Source: Halostagnicola larsenii XH-48 (GTDB lineage: Archaea > Halobacteriota > Halobacteria > Halobacteriales > Natrialbaceae). From it: DNA of 64,000 nucleotides. A program made the position numbers and the translations under genes. Below the pieces are notes generated by a model. That model ran no database searches, was not told the origin of the DNA, and saw only the letters and a list, made by a program, of their open reading frames with translations. This document shows, in pieces, positions 1 through 8,276 of this stretch (positions are counted from its first letter, which is position 1; each line of letters starts with the position of its first letter). The stretch spans positions 310,001 through 374,000 of the forward strand of contig NZ_CP007056.1 of the NCBI RefSeq assembly GCF_000517625.1. The letters are read 5' to 3'.

Positions 1-609
1 TTCCACTACGACGCGCCCGAAACCGACGGCCGGAACGTCCTGCTCGTCCCCTTTACCGGCGGCTGGCGACTCGACATCCAGTGTCTCGAGGGCGACGATC
101 CGGAGGAACTCAAAAGCGACGAGCGGATGAAAGAATTCATCCGCGACGTGATGGGCGAGGAGTACGTGGACAACCTCAAGTGGGTCTCGACGTACTACTT
201 CCTGCAAGTGATGGCCGACACCTTCGTCGACGACCACCGCCGGGTGCTCCTGGCCGGCGAAGCCGCCCACCTGCTGGCCCCGTTCGGCGCCCGCGGCATG
301 AACTCGGGGATCGCCGACGCCGACGAAGCGGCCTCGGCCATCGCCGTCGCCCTCGGCGCGCGCACCGACGCAGTCGCTCGCGATGAAATCGAACTCTACG
401 CGGCACGACGCGAGACAGCCGCCGAGTACAACCTCAACGCCGCAGGACAGGCCCTCGAATACCTGCAGGGAGAAGATCCGGTGACGGTCCTTCGCAAGGA
501 GGCGGCCGCGTCGCTGGCGGATCATTTCGAAGCGGCGGGCGAGTGGCTCGACGACGCTCCCTACGGCCCGCACGGCTCGCCGCCGATCGTCTCGACCGGC
601 AACTACTGA
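1..609 (+). CDS. FAD-dependent aromatic monooxygenase (PHBH-like), 3' part
   Basis: C-terminal 202 residues of a flavoprotein hydroxylase; the reading frame is open from base 1, so the start lies outside the window. The stretch LLAGEAAHLLAPFGARGMNSGI is the FAD-ribityl binding motif (GD-type, here GE) of the p-hydroxybenzoate hydroxylase fold that follows the substrate domain. Such enzymes add one oxygen to an aromatic ring using NAD(P)H and O2. The substrate cannot be told from this part; MhpA-like and similar hydroxylases share the motif. No partner gene is visible downstream. Confidence 0.8.
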   Translation, partial: FHYDAPETDGRNVLLVPFTGGWRLDIQCLEGDDPEELKSDERMKEFIRDVMGEEYVDNLKWVSTYYFLQVMADTFVDDHRRVLLAGEAAHLLAPFGARGMNSGIADADEAASAIAVALGARTDAVARDEIELYAARRETAAEYNLNAAGQALEYLQGEDPVTVLRKEAAASLADHFEAAGEWLDDAPYGPHGSPPIVSTGNY

Positions 610-831
610 TTCCGCTCTGGTAGACGGCTATCCGGCCTGTCCGAGGAATGTAGTTGGACCCCTCGAGGGAACGATCGTCTAGTCCTGGGAGACAGCGACG
701 GTAGCTCACAGTATCGGTTGTGTCGAAGTTGTTGGTTTTCATGGATAACCGGTGTTTGTTTGGATCGTACAAAAAGCGAAGACAGTGATGGGAACTTTTA
801 TGCCGATTTGTTCTCGCGTTTTACGCGAACG

Positions 832-1404
832 ATGGGAAATCGTCCAAATCGTCGATCCTTTCTCACGCTAACCGGTGTCAGTGCAACGGCTGCTATCGCT
901 GGCTGTTCCGACCTCAACTCCATCTCTCAGGATGGATCAGATGGAGACGACGGGTCGAATGGACCGCTTACGATCCGGGTCCAACCCGACCAGGAGAAAC
1001 TCCAGTCGCTACAGGAGGACCTGCAGGCCGAAGTCGAAGCGGGTGAGACCGAGCAAGCCGAAGCACAGGAGAAACTCGAGGCGCGGCAGACAGAACTAAC
1101 TGAAGAGGCGGCGACCGCGTACGAACAAGCGGCATCGAACGACGATTCGATCTCCGTCGAAGACGCCGAAGCGGAGTACGGTCTCCTTCGCGTCAGCGCA
1201 CCTGCGGATTCGCTGGTCGAAGACCTCCAGAACGGAGAAATTGGGGGAATACTTCCAGCGGCCTATTACGATCAGTACCTCGCCCAACAAGAACGACAGG
1301 AACAACAACAAGAGCTCCAAGAGGAGGTTATGGAGCAACAAGAAAGCGAGAACGAAACGAACGAGTCGAGCGAAACCGGAACAGAAAACGAATCGTCCGA
1401 GTAA
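832..1404 (+). CDS. Secreted lipoprotein with coiled-coil, unknown function
   Basis: 190-residue protein starting at the ATG that puts the Tat motif NRRSFLTLTGVSATAAIAGC at the N terminus (twin Arg, hydrophobic stretch, lipobox AGC), so it is probably an exported lipoprotein. Residues from about 45 on are rich in Gln and Glu and look like an extended coiled coil; the C terminus is a low-complexity acidic tail. The frame is open further upstream but that part lacks haloarchaeal character. I do not recognise a family. It stands alone, with no obvious operon partner. Confidence 0.7.
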   Translation: MGNRPNRRSFLTLTGVSATAAIAGCSDLNSISQDGSDGDDGSNGPLTIRVQPDQEKLQSLQEDLQAEVEAGETEQAEAQEKLEARQTELTEEAATAYEQAASNDDSISVEDAEAEYGLLRVSAPADSLVEDLQNGEIGGILPAAYYDQYLAQQERQEQQQELQEEVMEQQESENETNESSETGTENESSE

Positions 1405-1681
1405 GCGGTCATACGGATACGTGAGGAAGGGGTACTGTGGAGGGAGTTTTTTGGATCCGATCCGACATGGATCGGTCGATCGATTGTGCGAGGGAGATCG
1501 ATCACAGTGTTGATTTTCCCCTCGAGAGGGATCCACACAAATATCGATACCTGGGATGAGACCTAGAATTTAGGCGAGTCTGTCGTATTCGTCACGCCTG
1601 AACGAGTGGCGCTCGAGAAAATATCTGTCGCTAAAATCAGTTCAACTAGTTTTAGGGTCTGGGATTCAAATCCTGTGACAG

Positions 1682-2263
1682 ATGGCCCCCGCAAAGCAGT
1701 ACGATATCAGTGGAATCGAACTCACGGGCGACCGGTACTCGGTCGAACAGAACCTCATCCGGAAGAAATACAAAGCGTTTGACGACGCTGGAAACACCGT
1801 TCTTCGAGGGAAACAGAAAATGTTCAAACTGAAAGAGGAGTTTCCCTTCATCGACGGTCAGGGAAACGATGTTTTCACCGTCAAGGCTGCCGGAATCATC
1901 GATGTCGCGGGCGATTACCTCCTCTCGGATGCACAGACGGACGAAGACATCGTTATTCTCGATAACGATTTCTCCATCTTTCAGGACACGTGGACGATAC
2001 GGGATGCAGACACCGAAGCCGAGCTCGCGACGATCGATTCTCGTGGTGCCGCGGTAACGCTCGCTCGTAACCAACTCCCGTTCGGAAATTGGATTCCACA
2101 CAAGTACGAGATTACCGACAGCAACGGCGGACACGTCGGCTCTATCGAGGGCCACGTTTCGTTCCGCGATAAGTACGATATCACCATCGACGACGCGAGC
2201 TCCGTTCCCAAAGAACCCATCGTCGCCGCCGCGATGGTTATCGATGCGATCCAAAATCAGTAA
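1682..2263 (+). CDS. LURP-one-related (LOR) / YxjI family protein
   Basis: 193 residues with the tubby-like LOR barrel pattern: an N-terminal YDISGIELTGDRY segment, then KKYKAFDDAGN, a middle DTWTIRDADT strand and a C-terminal FRDKYDITID strand followed by one hydrophobic helix (PIVAAAMVIDAI). Family members are cytosolic, phospholipid-scramblase-like folds whose biochemical role in prokaryotes is not settled. The 3' end overlaps the convergent DoxX-like gene by 26 bases. Confidence 0.75.
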   Translation: MAPAKQYDISGIELTGDRYSVEQNLIRKKYKAFDDAGNTVLRGKQKMFKLKEEFPFIDGQGNDVFTVKAAGIIDVAGDYLLSDAQTDEDIVILDNDFSIFQDTWTIRDADTEAELATIDSRGAAVTLARNQLPFGNWIPHKYEITDSNGGHVGSIEGHVSFRDKYDITIDDASSVPKEPIVAAAMVIDAIQNQ

Positions 2264-2702
2264 CGCAATCGCAGCAACGACGCACGTTTCGAGAGGGGAG
2301 CGGCGAGTCGTTAGTCGCGTTCGCTCGAGCGAAAAACGCGATCGCAGCGCCCAGAAGCGTGAGGTTCTGCAGGAACGAGGTGAGCTCTTCCCCGCGTGAC
2401 TCTTCGTCGACCGCCCAGAAGTCGTGCATGAGCGGGGTGACGCCGATAAAGAACGCAGCGATGCTCCCCGCCGAAATTCGGGGGAGCTTCCAGAGTCCGA
2501 TCCCAATACCGCCTCCGAGCAGTAGCCCGCTCGAGGCTGGAACGAGCGTCTCGGCGTTTGGTACGCCTTTCGCATCCGCGTAGGCGATACGTCCGTCGAG
2601 ATTCGTCAGGTTCCGGATCGCGAGCACCACGAGTCCGCTTGCAAAGAGGGCCCGACCGATCAGTGAGGGGGGTCGTTCATCCGAAGTATCTGTTTCAGAC
2701 AT
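2238..2702 (-). CDS. DoxX-family-like membrane protein
   Basis: 154 residues with about four hydrophobic helices (GRALFASGLVVLAIRNL, GLLLGGGIGIGLWKL, GSIAAFFIGVTPLMHDFW, LTLLGAAIAFFA). The order and the helix carrying FWA plus an acidic loop are like the DoxX/SURF4 family, small inner-membrane proteins linked to redox processes. The ATG at 2702 was preferred to the GTG immediately before it. It converges on the LOR gene. Family assignment rests on hydropathy pattern and short motifs only. Confidence 0.65.
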   Translation of the reverse strand: MSETDTSDERPPSLIGRALFASGLVVLAIRNLTNLDGRIAYADAKGVPNAETLVPASSGLLLGGGIGIGLWKLPRISAGSIAAFFIGVTPLMHDFWAVDEESRGEELTSFLQNLTLLGAAIAFFARANATNDSPLPSRNVRRCCDCVTDFGSHR

Positions 2703-2820
2703 CACTAGGCCAGAGCAGCTCGACGGAGTTAATTAGCACTTTCTCCAACGGACATGCCGCTATTTCGGTTGGCCGATCACGTCACCCAGAAGAGCCACAC
2801 CGTGGGGGGCCGAATCGTGC

Positions 2821-3144
2821 TCAAGCCAGACCGAGTCGTTTCCCAACCCAGTGATCTCGAGCGGCCATGACGAGTTCGTGGCCGTCGTCGAACGCGGTCC
2901 GTTCTGCAACGAACTCGTCCCACTCACCGTGGCCAACCGTTTCGAGGGCGTCGGCGCTGTCGGCATCGCTCGGACTGGCTGCGACCAATTCGTCGAACGT
3001 ATCGAAGTCGGTTCGGGCGTCGACGAACGCGTCGTCGAACAGCTCCGCGAGCGGGATTTCCTCGTCCACGTCGTACACGTCGTCGACTGCTGGCAGATCG
3101 TCGTGTTTCTCCGCAGCGTCTTCGAGGTCGATTTCGAGCACCAT
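2821..3144 (-). CDS. Hypothetical acidic protein
   Basis: 107 residues, very acidic over the first two thirds (DVYDVDEEIPLAELFDDAF) with a basic C terminus (ARDHWVGKRLGLA). No domain recognised. It starts with ATG and has haloarchaeal composition and third-position GC, which supports a real gene. Soluble, no signal peptide. It lies between the DoxX-like gene and the recombinase on the same strand, with gaps of over 100 bases on each side. Confidence 0.55.
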   Translation of the reverse strand: MVLEIDLEDAAEKHDDLPAVDDVYDVDEEIPLAELFDDAFVDARTDFDTFDELVAASPSDADSADALETVGHGEWDEFVAERTAFDDGHELVMAARDHWVGKRLGLA

Positions 3145-3248
3145 ATGCGTACGTTAGCCTGAGATCATGTAAAGCCACCTCATTCAGTCAGATGAAAAAC
3201 GCCAACGAGCATCTATCGTAATCTAATAGACTTTCTTATCGACAGATG

Positions 3249-4370
3249 TCATTCCATAACGTCGTCTATCTGTTCTGCGACGTCTTCGGGCTGAATATCG
3301 CTGTAGGCTTCGTGGGTCGTCTCGATTGACTTGTGGCGGAGCGCCGACTGTGCGAGTTCCGAGTTGCCGCTCGCGTAGAGTTCATGGCCGAGTCCGCGCC
3401 GACCGCCGTGGGGCTTTAGGTACTCGCCGTCGATCTCGAGGTTCGCCTCGTCACACAGTCGCTGCATCAGATTTCGCGCTCCGTTTTTCGAAATCGACGG
3501 CGGCGGAACCTCGAACTCGCGGAGGGCCTCGTCGATCGTCCGATCGGTGAGCAGCGTATCGACGCGATCCGACGAGAACTCGGCTTCGAGCGCGCGCCGT
3601 TTCGAGGGATAATGTCCCGTCGGGAATACCGGCCAGTCCGCTGTCGGCGGCTCGAGAACGGTTCGATACCGTTCCAGTGCATCCTTCGCGCGCGAGGGGA
3701 GTCCGACGCGTTCGTACTGCCGGGACTTTCCGAGAACCGTTACTCGCCCGTGGTCGTCCTGCAGTTCGACGTCTTCCCACGTGAGCCCGTCGCGACGGTC
3801 GTCGTGTGGATCCGCGAACGCTTCGGCCCCTCGAAGTCCGGCGAGGGCGAGCAACGTGACGAGCGCACGATCGCGATAGGCCCGCTCGAGGTCGATGTCG
3901 TCCTCGTCGTACGCCCGATCGACGCGCGTGTGGACGAACGAGAGGATCGCCTCTCGCATGTTTTCGTCCCAGAACTGTCGGTCGCGTTTGCCGGTGTCCT
4001 CGGGTAAAAACTCGCGTGCGGCGTCCGTCGCCGCGGGGTTCGTCTCGAGCAGTTGATCCCGAACGCAAAACGAGAGGAACGCGCGGGTGTACATGTAGTA
4101 GTTGTGCGCGGTCGATGCGGCGATTTCGTCCCGAGCGGTTCGGGTTCGAAGTTCCATTCCCCAGTCACGACAGCACGCGATGTCGATTTCGTCGACGCGT
4201 TCGACGCCGTTCGCCTCGAGATAGGTGCGAAACGACTGGTCGCCGGTCTGGAGAACCCACTCGAGGGTGTTTCGAGAGCCGCCCGCAGAGAGACTGGTGA
4301 GATACCGCTCGAGAGCGTCCTCGACGGACGTTCCCCCCGAGGAATCGCCGGTTCCGGATGCTGGAGTCAT
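3249..4370 (-). CDS. Tyrosine recombinase / integrase (XerC/D-like)
   Basis: 373 residues. An N-terminal SAM-like core-binding domain (about residues 20-120, with TLEWVLQTGDQSFRTYLEANG) precedes the catalytic domain. Visible catalytic elements are Arg in LAGLRGAEAF, the HGGRRGLGH box (H-x-x-R), LRHKSIETTHEAY (His, then the nucleophile Tyr). It would cut and rejoin DNA through a 3'-phosphotyrosine link, for integration or dimer resolution. It stands directly before the siderophore island and is transcribed away from it. A palindrome at 4412-4429 lies 42 bases upstream of its start. No tRNA gene or obvious attachment site is seen beside it. Confidence 0.9.
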   Translation of the reverse strand: MTPASGTGDSSGGTSVEDALERYLTSLSAGGSRNTLEWVLQTGDQSFRTYLEANGVERVDEIDIACCRDWGMELRTRTARDEIAASTAHNYYMYTRAFLSFCVRDQLLETNPAATDAAREFLPEDTGKRDRQFWDENMREAILSFVHTRVDRAYDEDDIDLERAYRDRALVTLLALAGLRGAEAFADPHDDRRDGLTWEDVELQDDHGRVTVLGKSRQYERVGLPSRAKDALERYRTVLEPPTADWPVFPTGHYPSKRRALEAEFSSDRVDTLLTDRTIDEALREFEVPPPSISKNGARNLMQRLCDEANLEIDGEYLKPHGGRRGLGHELYASGNSELAQSALRHKSIETTHEAYSDIQPEDVAEQIDDVME

Positions 4371-4411
4371 TCGTATGTGGGGGAGGGCGGCAACCCACCT
4401 AAATCTACTGC

Positions 4412-4429
4412 ACTAAAGTGTTCTTTAGT
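4412..4429. promoter_or_regulatory. Perfect inverted repeat upstream of the integrase gene
   Basis: ACTAAAG-TGTT-CTTTAGT, a 7-bp perfect inverted repeat. It lies just upstream of a possible TATA element for the minus-strand recombinase (around 4396-4406, about 26 bases before its ATG), a position suited to an operator or activator site. The rest of the 310-base divergent gap 4371-4681 holds AT-rich sequence near 4505-4540 and the iron box of the next gene, but no gene. Confidence 0.45.
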
Positions 4430-4662
4430 CCAGTGGTTAGTATGAGATGAGTATTGCCGAATTTACAGGGTCTCGAGGCCACAAACGGAACGATTGTAGA
4501 TTCATAAACTATATAGTGCAATAGTAAACCGATAATCTATCGGAACGAGAGCAGCGAAGAGACGACTGCTTACGGCCCGCGTAACGTACAAACTCGCCCA
4601 AAGTGGCCGCTCGCAAGCAAACAGCCGTCACACTCCCGTCGGTTTCGAAACACTTTTAAATT

Positions 4663-4678
4663 TTTAGGGGAGCCTAAA
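4663..4678. promoter_or_regulatory. Iron box (DtxR/IdeR-like operator) of binding protein 1
   Basis: TTTAGG-GGAG-CCTAAA, a perfect 6-bp inverted repeat with a 4-base centre, ending 3 bases before the ATG at 4682. A TATA-like cttttaaatt (4652-4661) lies about 26 bases before the ATG, so transcription probably starts at the ATG and the box lies between TATA and start, where a bound repressor would block it. Haloarchaeal DtxR-family regulators (Idr, SirR) recognise TTAGG-type palindromes; assignment to iron is inferred from the genes served. Confidence 0.75.
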
Positions 4679-4681
4679 CAC

Positions 4682-5815
4682 ATGGGCAACGACACCTATC
4701 GAACGAGACGACAGCTACTCCGAACAACCGTAGCAGTTGCCGGTGCCGGGATGGTAGCCGGTTGCATAAGCGACGACGGAAACGGCGACGGGGATGGTGA
4801 CGGTGACGGATCGGGCGGGAGCTACGAAGTGACGATGGAGCCCGCCGGAACTCTCGAGTTCGACTCGGTTCCTGAGACCTGGGCCGCAAACAACGGAAGC
4901 TGGGCCGACATGGGTATCGCACTCGGTCAACAGCCCCCGGAAGCCGTCTACCTTACCGGTCGATATCACACGCAGCTGTACGACGAGATCCCCGGAGTGA
5001 GCGTCGATAAGAGCGATATGGATTCACTCTGGGAAGCCGAACTCGACACGGAGGATTTCATCGCACTCGGTGAGGACGTCGACATATTCGTCATGGATCC
5101 GAACTTCCTTCTCGGACGAAGTGACGCGTGGGAAGAGTCTGACATCGAGAAGATCGAAGCGACGGGAACGCCGTTTTTCGGAAACAGCATCTTCTCTCGA
5201 GGCTACGACTGGCACAATTACGAGTACCTGACCCTATACGAGGCATTCGGGAAATTAGCCGAAGTCTTTCAGGAAACGGATCGGTACGATGCGTTCGAGA
5301 CAGTCCACGAGGAGTTCCAAGCCGAACTCGAGGAGATCGTTCCGGCGGAGGACGAACGGCCGTCGGTCGCGATCATGTGGCCCCAACCGCTCGAGGAACC
5401 GACGTCGTTCTCCCCGTATCTCATCGACGAGGGAACGAGTTTCAAACAGTGGCGAGATCTCGGCGTCGAGGACGCCTTCGCGACGACGAACGTCGAGGAT
5501 TTCCACTCCAGCCGTACGGAGGTCGATTACGAGTTGCTGCACGAGATCGATCCCGACATCCTATTGATTCGAGGAAACGAGGCTAAAACGGCAGAAGAGT
5601 TCGACGACACCGTCGTCTCGTTCATGGAAAACCACAGCGTCGCCAGCTCGCTCACCGCGGTCGAAAACGGTGACGTCTACCGCGGTGGACCGCTGTACCA
5701 GGGGCCAATCACGAACCTCGTGCTCACGGAGCGCGCAGCGAATCAGGTGTACGATATCGACCGGGAACTGTTCGATCGCGAGCAGGTCAGCGACATCGTG
5801 AACGGCGATTTCTGA
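4682..5815 (+). CDS. Fe-siderophore-type ABC substrate-binding lipoprotein 1
   Basis: 377 residues. Tat signal with twin Arg (TRRQLLRTTVAVAGAGMVAGC) and a lipobox Cys at about residue 25, then a Gly/Asp linker and a class III periplasmic-binding fold (PF01497 type), ending with VENGDVYRGGPLYQGPITNL, the usual C-terminal lobe motif. It should catch ferric siderophore outside the membrane. It is strongly similar to the protein at 18093-19247 (both have SFSPY, KQWRDLGV, EIDPD, TAVENG), so the two are paralogues. It has its own iron box. No permease or ATPase gene for this type is in the window. Confidence 0.85.
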   Translation: MGNDTYRTRRQLLRTTVAVAGAGMVAGCISDDGNGDGDGDGDGSGGSYEVTMEPAGTLEFDSVPETWAANNGSWADMGIALGQQPPEAVYLTGRYHTQLYDEIPGVSVDKSDMDSLWEAELDTEDFIALGEDVDIFVMDPNFLLGRSDAWEESDIEKIEATGTPFFGNSIFSRGYDWHNYEYLTLYEAFGKLAEVFQETDRYDAFETVHEEFQAELEEIVPAEDERPSVAIMWPQPLEEPTSFSPYLIDEGTSFKQWRDLGVEDAFATTNVEDFHSSRTEVDYELLHEIDPDILLIRGNEAKTAEEFDDTVVSFMENHSVASSLTAVENGDVYRGGPLYQGPITNLVLTERAANQVYDIDRELFDREQVSDIVNGDF

Positions 5816-6084
5816 CGAGCGACAGGGCATCCGATTCACGCGCGAAGGGCGTCAGCACCGACCGATTCAGCGGATGACGGTGGCGTGGGCCGCGGTTTTT
5901 CAAGGCCCGCAGCTTCGTGTTTTCGTTTCAGAGACGGATTCCGTAGGTGGCTTTCGAACACGGAGTACCTACGATTCCCCGAATTGGCGAATACGGTACC
6001 GACGCAAAAAGTCACCATACTCCGTATACAGCGCGTTCGATTCGTTCTCAAAACGAGCCCCTCGGGGTCACAATCCGAGGTGAA

Positions 6085-7647
6085 TCACTCACCCGTGGGT
6101 CGATCGCTGTCAGACATCCGCTCGAGTGGTTCCGTCCCTCCGAGCGAACCGCCGGGCGCGTTGCGGACGAACGACGCCGGCGAGAAATCCTGATAGACCG
6201 TGTCGGTGGGGATCGAATACGGCGACTCCTCGAGCAGTTGATCCAGGATGACGACGTTGCGATACGTTCCGAGTCCGAGGTCCGGAGTTCCGACGCCGTG
6301 GGTGTGCAATCCCGCGTTTTGGACGAACACGGTCCCGTCGAGATCCGTTTTGAGGGTGTACTCGCGAGTGATCTCGAGTCGTCCCCGATCGTCGCGGTGG
6401 ATGCGTTGGTCGATTCCATCCAAAAAGGGTGGCGTCGGCCGGTGATAGCCCGTTCCGAGAATAACGACCGACGGCTCGAAACTGAATGTCGTCTCCGATT
6501 GCCACTGCCTGCAGTCGAGCCGATACCGCCCCGCCTCGGTGCGATCGATATCTCTCACCTCGGTCATCGCGATCAGTCCGACATCCGGTCGATCGCCCCC
6601 GACCGACCGCCGGTAGAGTTCCTCGTAGATCTCGTCGCTAGTGTCGGGATCGATCCCCTTGTACAGGAGTTCCTGCTCGGGAATGAGGTCGTCTCGTACC
6701 GGTTGGGGGAGCTCGGTAACGTACTCGACGTACTCCGGTGCAAAGTGCTGGAGCCCCAGCTTCGAGTACTCCATCGGGAAGAACCCGTCCGAACGCGTCA
6801 CCCAATCGAGTCGGTACTCGTGGTTCGGTTGTCGCGCTAAGAGATCCTGAAAGACCTCGGCTGCGCTCTGGCCGGACCCGATCACGGCGATGGAGTCTAC
6901 GTCCAGCGCGTTCGATCTGTTGTACCGATATCGAGCAGTGTGAAACACCGAGTCGTCCGGGAATCCCCGGAACTCCGCCGGAACGAAGGGCTTGGAACCC
7001 ACTCCGACGACGAGATCGCGCGTCAGGTACGTGAATTGCTCGCGCTCGGTACCCCGTGCGGCGTCTACCGGTTCGTCGACACTGGTGGGTTCGGTTCGGT
7101 TGCCGCCAGCGACGTCCCGATCGGTTCCAGACACCACCTCGTCTTCGGCGGCGACGTCGTCCGGTCGAATCGCCGTCACCTGAAAGTTTGCTGTAGGGTG
7201 GTCGACGGGACGGACATCGATGACGCGACGCGAGAATCGCGGTGACTCGAGCCGTTCGGCTACCCAGCGACAGTACGCGTCGTACTCGCGACGCGGCGTT
7301 TGAAACGTCTCGTAGAAGTAAAACTCGTAGAGCCGATCCGTCTCCTCGAGGTAGTTCAAGTAACTGTAGGGACTCGTGGGATCGGCCAGCGTCACCACGT
7401 CCGCCAGAAACGGGACCTCCAACGTGGCGTCCTCGATGAGCATCCCCTCGTGCCAGGAGAACGACGGCTTCTGCTCGAGGAAGATCGCGTCGAGATCGAT
7501 CTCGTCGTGTCCCTCGATGAGGGCAGCTAACCCGAGATCGAACGGGCCGAGTCCGATTCCAACGATATCGTGAACGTCCTCGGCCCCGCCACTCTCCGTC
7601 CGTTCGGCCTCGGACGATCCGCCGGTGTGGTCACGATCGCTCGTCAC
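6085..7647 (-). CDS. iucD: Diamine N-hydroxylase (IucD/RhbE-like)
   Basis: 520 residues, flavin-dependent N-monooxygenase of the lysine/ornithine hydroxylase family. The FAD motif VGIGLGPFDLGLAAL is at about 29-43, the NADPH motif VIGSGQSAAEVF at about 255-266, and the family segment LGTGYHRPTPPFL is near residue 400. It would hydroxylate the primary amine of 1,3-diaminopropane before acylation, giving the hydroxamate. Family proteins are about 440 residues; the excess comes from an acidic N-terminal extension and an inserted acidic low-complexity loop at about 162-203. Last gene of the five-gene minus operon, overlapping its neighbour by ATGA. The region 5816-6084 downstream holds nothing recognisable. 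Confidence 0.88.
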   Translation of the reverse strand: MTSDRDHTGGSSEAERTESGGAEDVHDIVGIGLGPFDLGLAALIEGHDEIDLDAIFLEQKPSFSWHEGMLIEDATLEVPFLADVVTLADPTSPYSYLNYLEETDRLYEFYFYETFQTPRREYDAYCRWVAERLESPRFSRRVIDVRPVDHPTANFQVTAIRPDDVAAEDEVVSGTDRDVAGGNRTEPTSVDEPVDAARGTEREQFTYLTRDLVVGVGSKPFVPAEFRGFPDDSVFHTARYRYNRSNALDVDSIAVIGSGQSAAEVFQDLLARQPNHEYRLDWVTRSDGFFPMEYSKLGLQHFAPEYVEYVTELPQPVRDDLIPEQELLYKGIDPDTSDEIYEELYRRSVGGDRPDVGLIAMTEVRDIDRTEAGRYRLDCRQWQSETTFSFEPSVVILGTGYHRPTPPFLDGIDQRIHRDDRGRLEITREYTLKTDLDGTVFVQNAGLHTHGVGTPDLGLGTYRNVVILDQLLEESPYSIPTDTVYQDFSPASFVRNAPGGSLGGTEPLERMSDSDRPTGE

Positions 7648-8276
7648 AATCGGCCCACCTCACCGGTACCGCCGTTGACGGTGGGTCCGCCGGATCGCTC
7701 GAACGCCTCCCGGTCACACACCAGCAGCGCCGCGTCCTTGTCCTCGTGGGGGAAATAAAACGTGTCGCGCCGCTCGAACCCGACCGATTCGAAGGTTGCG
7801 ATGGCGGCTTCGTTTCCCGCGTCGGGTTCCGCGACGACGCGCTCGGTTCCGACGTGGCGAAAGGAGAGGTCGACTATTCCTCGCAGGAGGTGCGTCGCGT
7901 ACCCCTGTTGGAGGTACTCCTCGGGTCCGATCAGCAGGTGAACGCCCTGATCGCCGTCCCGAACGTCGTAGTGCTCGGCGAGCGGATCGTCCGCGGGCCA
8001 GTACCGCTCCCAGTAACTCATCGGAACGCCGTCGAGGCGGCCGACGTACGGCGTCAAGTGGTCGTCCGATAGCTTCTGCGCTATCGCCCGACGAAGCTCC
8101 GGGAGCGGTCCCGCCAGGTCCCAGTACGGGCGGACGTGGTCGGTACGAAACCACGCGTGAAGCCGCTCGAGGTCGCGGTTCAGTTCCACGGGGCGAAACG
8201 AGACGGTACGGTCGATTTCTTCGACCGAACGCCTGTACGCGCAGTCTTCGGTAATGAGATGAAACGGATCGGTCAT
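7644..8276 (-). CDS. iucB: Siderophore N-acyltransferase, GNAT (IucB/RhbD-like)
   Basis: 210 residues, AlcB/IucB-type GNAT fold. Typical motifs are LHAWFRTDHVRPYW near residue 40 and MSYWERYWPADDPL near 85, followed by LLIGPEEYLQQGYATHLLR (acyl-CoA pyrophosphate loop) and EPDAGNEAAIATFESVGFER. It would acetylate the hydroxylamine made by the adjacent hydroxylase using an acyl-CoA. Overlaps both neighbours by 4 bases (ATGA), so translation is probably coupled. The acyl chain length used cannot be read from sequence. Confidence 0.87.
   Translation of the reverse strand: MTDPFHLITEDCAYRRSVEEIDRTVSFRPVELNRDLERLHAWFRTDHVRPYWDLAGPLPELRRAIAQKLSDDHLTPYVGRLDGVPMSYWERYWPADDPLAEHYDVRDGDQGVHLLIGPEEYLQQGYATHLLRGIVDLSFRHVGTERVVAEPDAGNEAAIATFESVGFERRDTFYFPHEDKDAALLVCDREAFERSGGPTVNGGTGEVGRL

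Noticed and set aside
1656-1684. TTCAAAT context like a tRNA T arm (gattcaaatcc), which would suit an attachment site for the integrase
   Set aside because: The stem does not pair, the conserved G before TTC is missing, and no other tRNA arm is visible upstream.
5836-6051. 71-codon minus-strand frame between the binding protein and the hydroxylase gene
   Set aside because: No conserved character, no promoter, composition unlike haloarchaeal proteins; intergenic.
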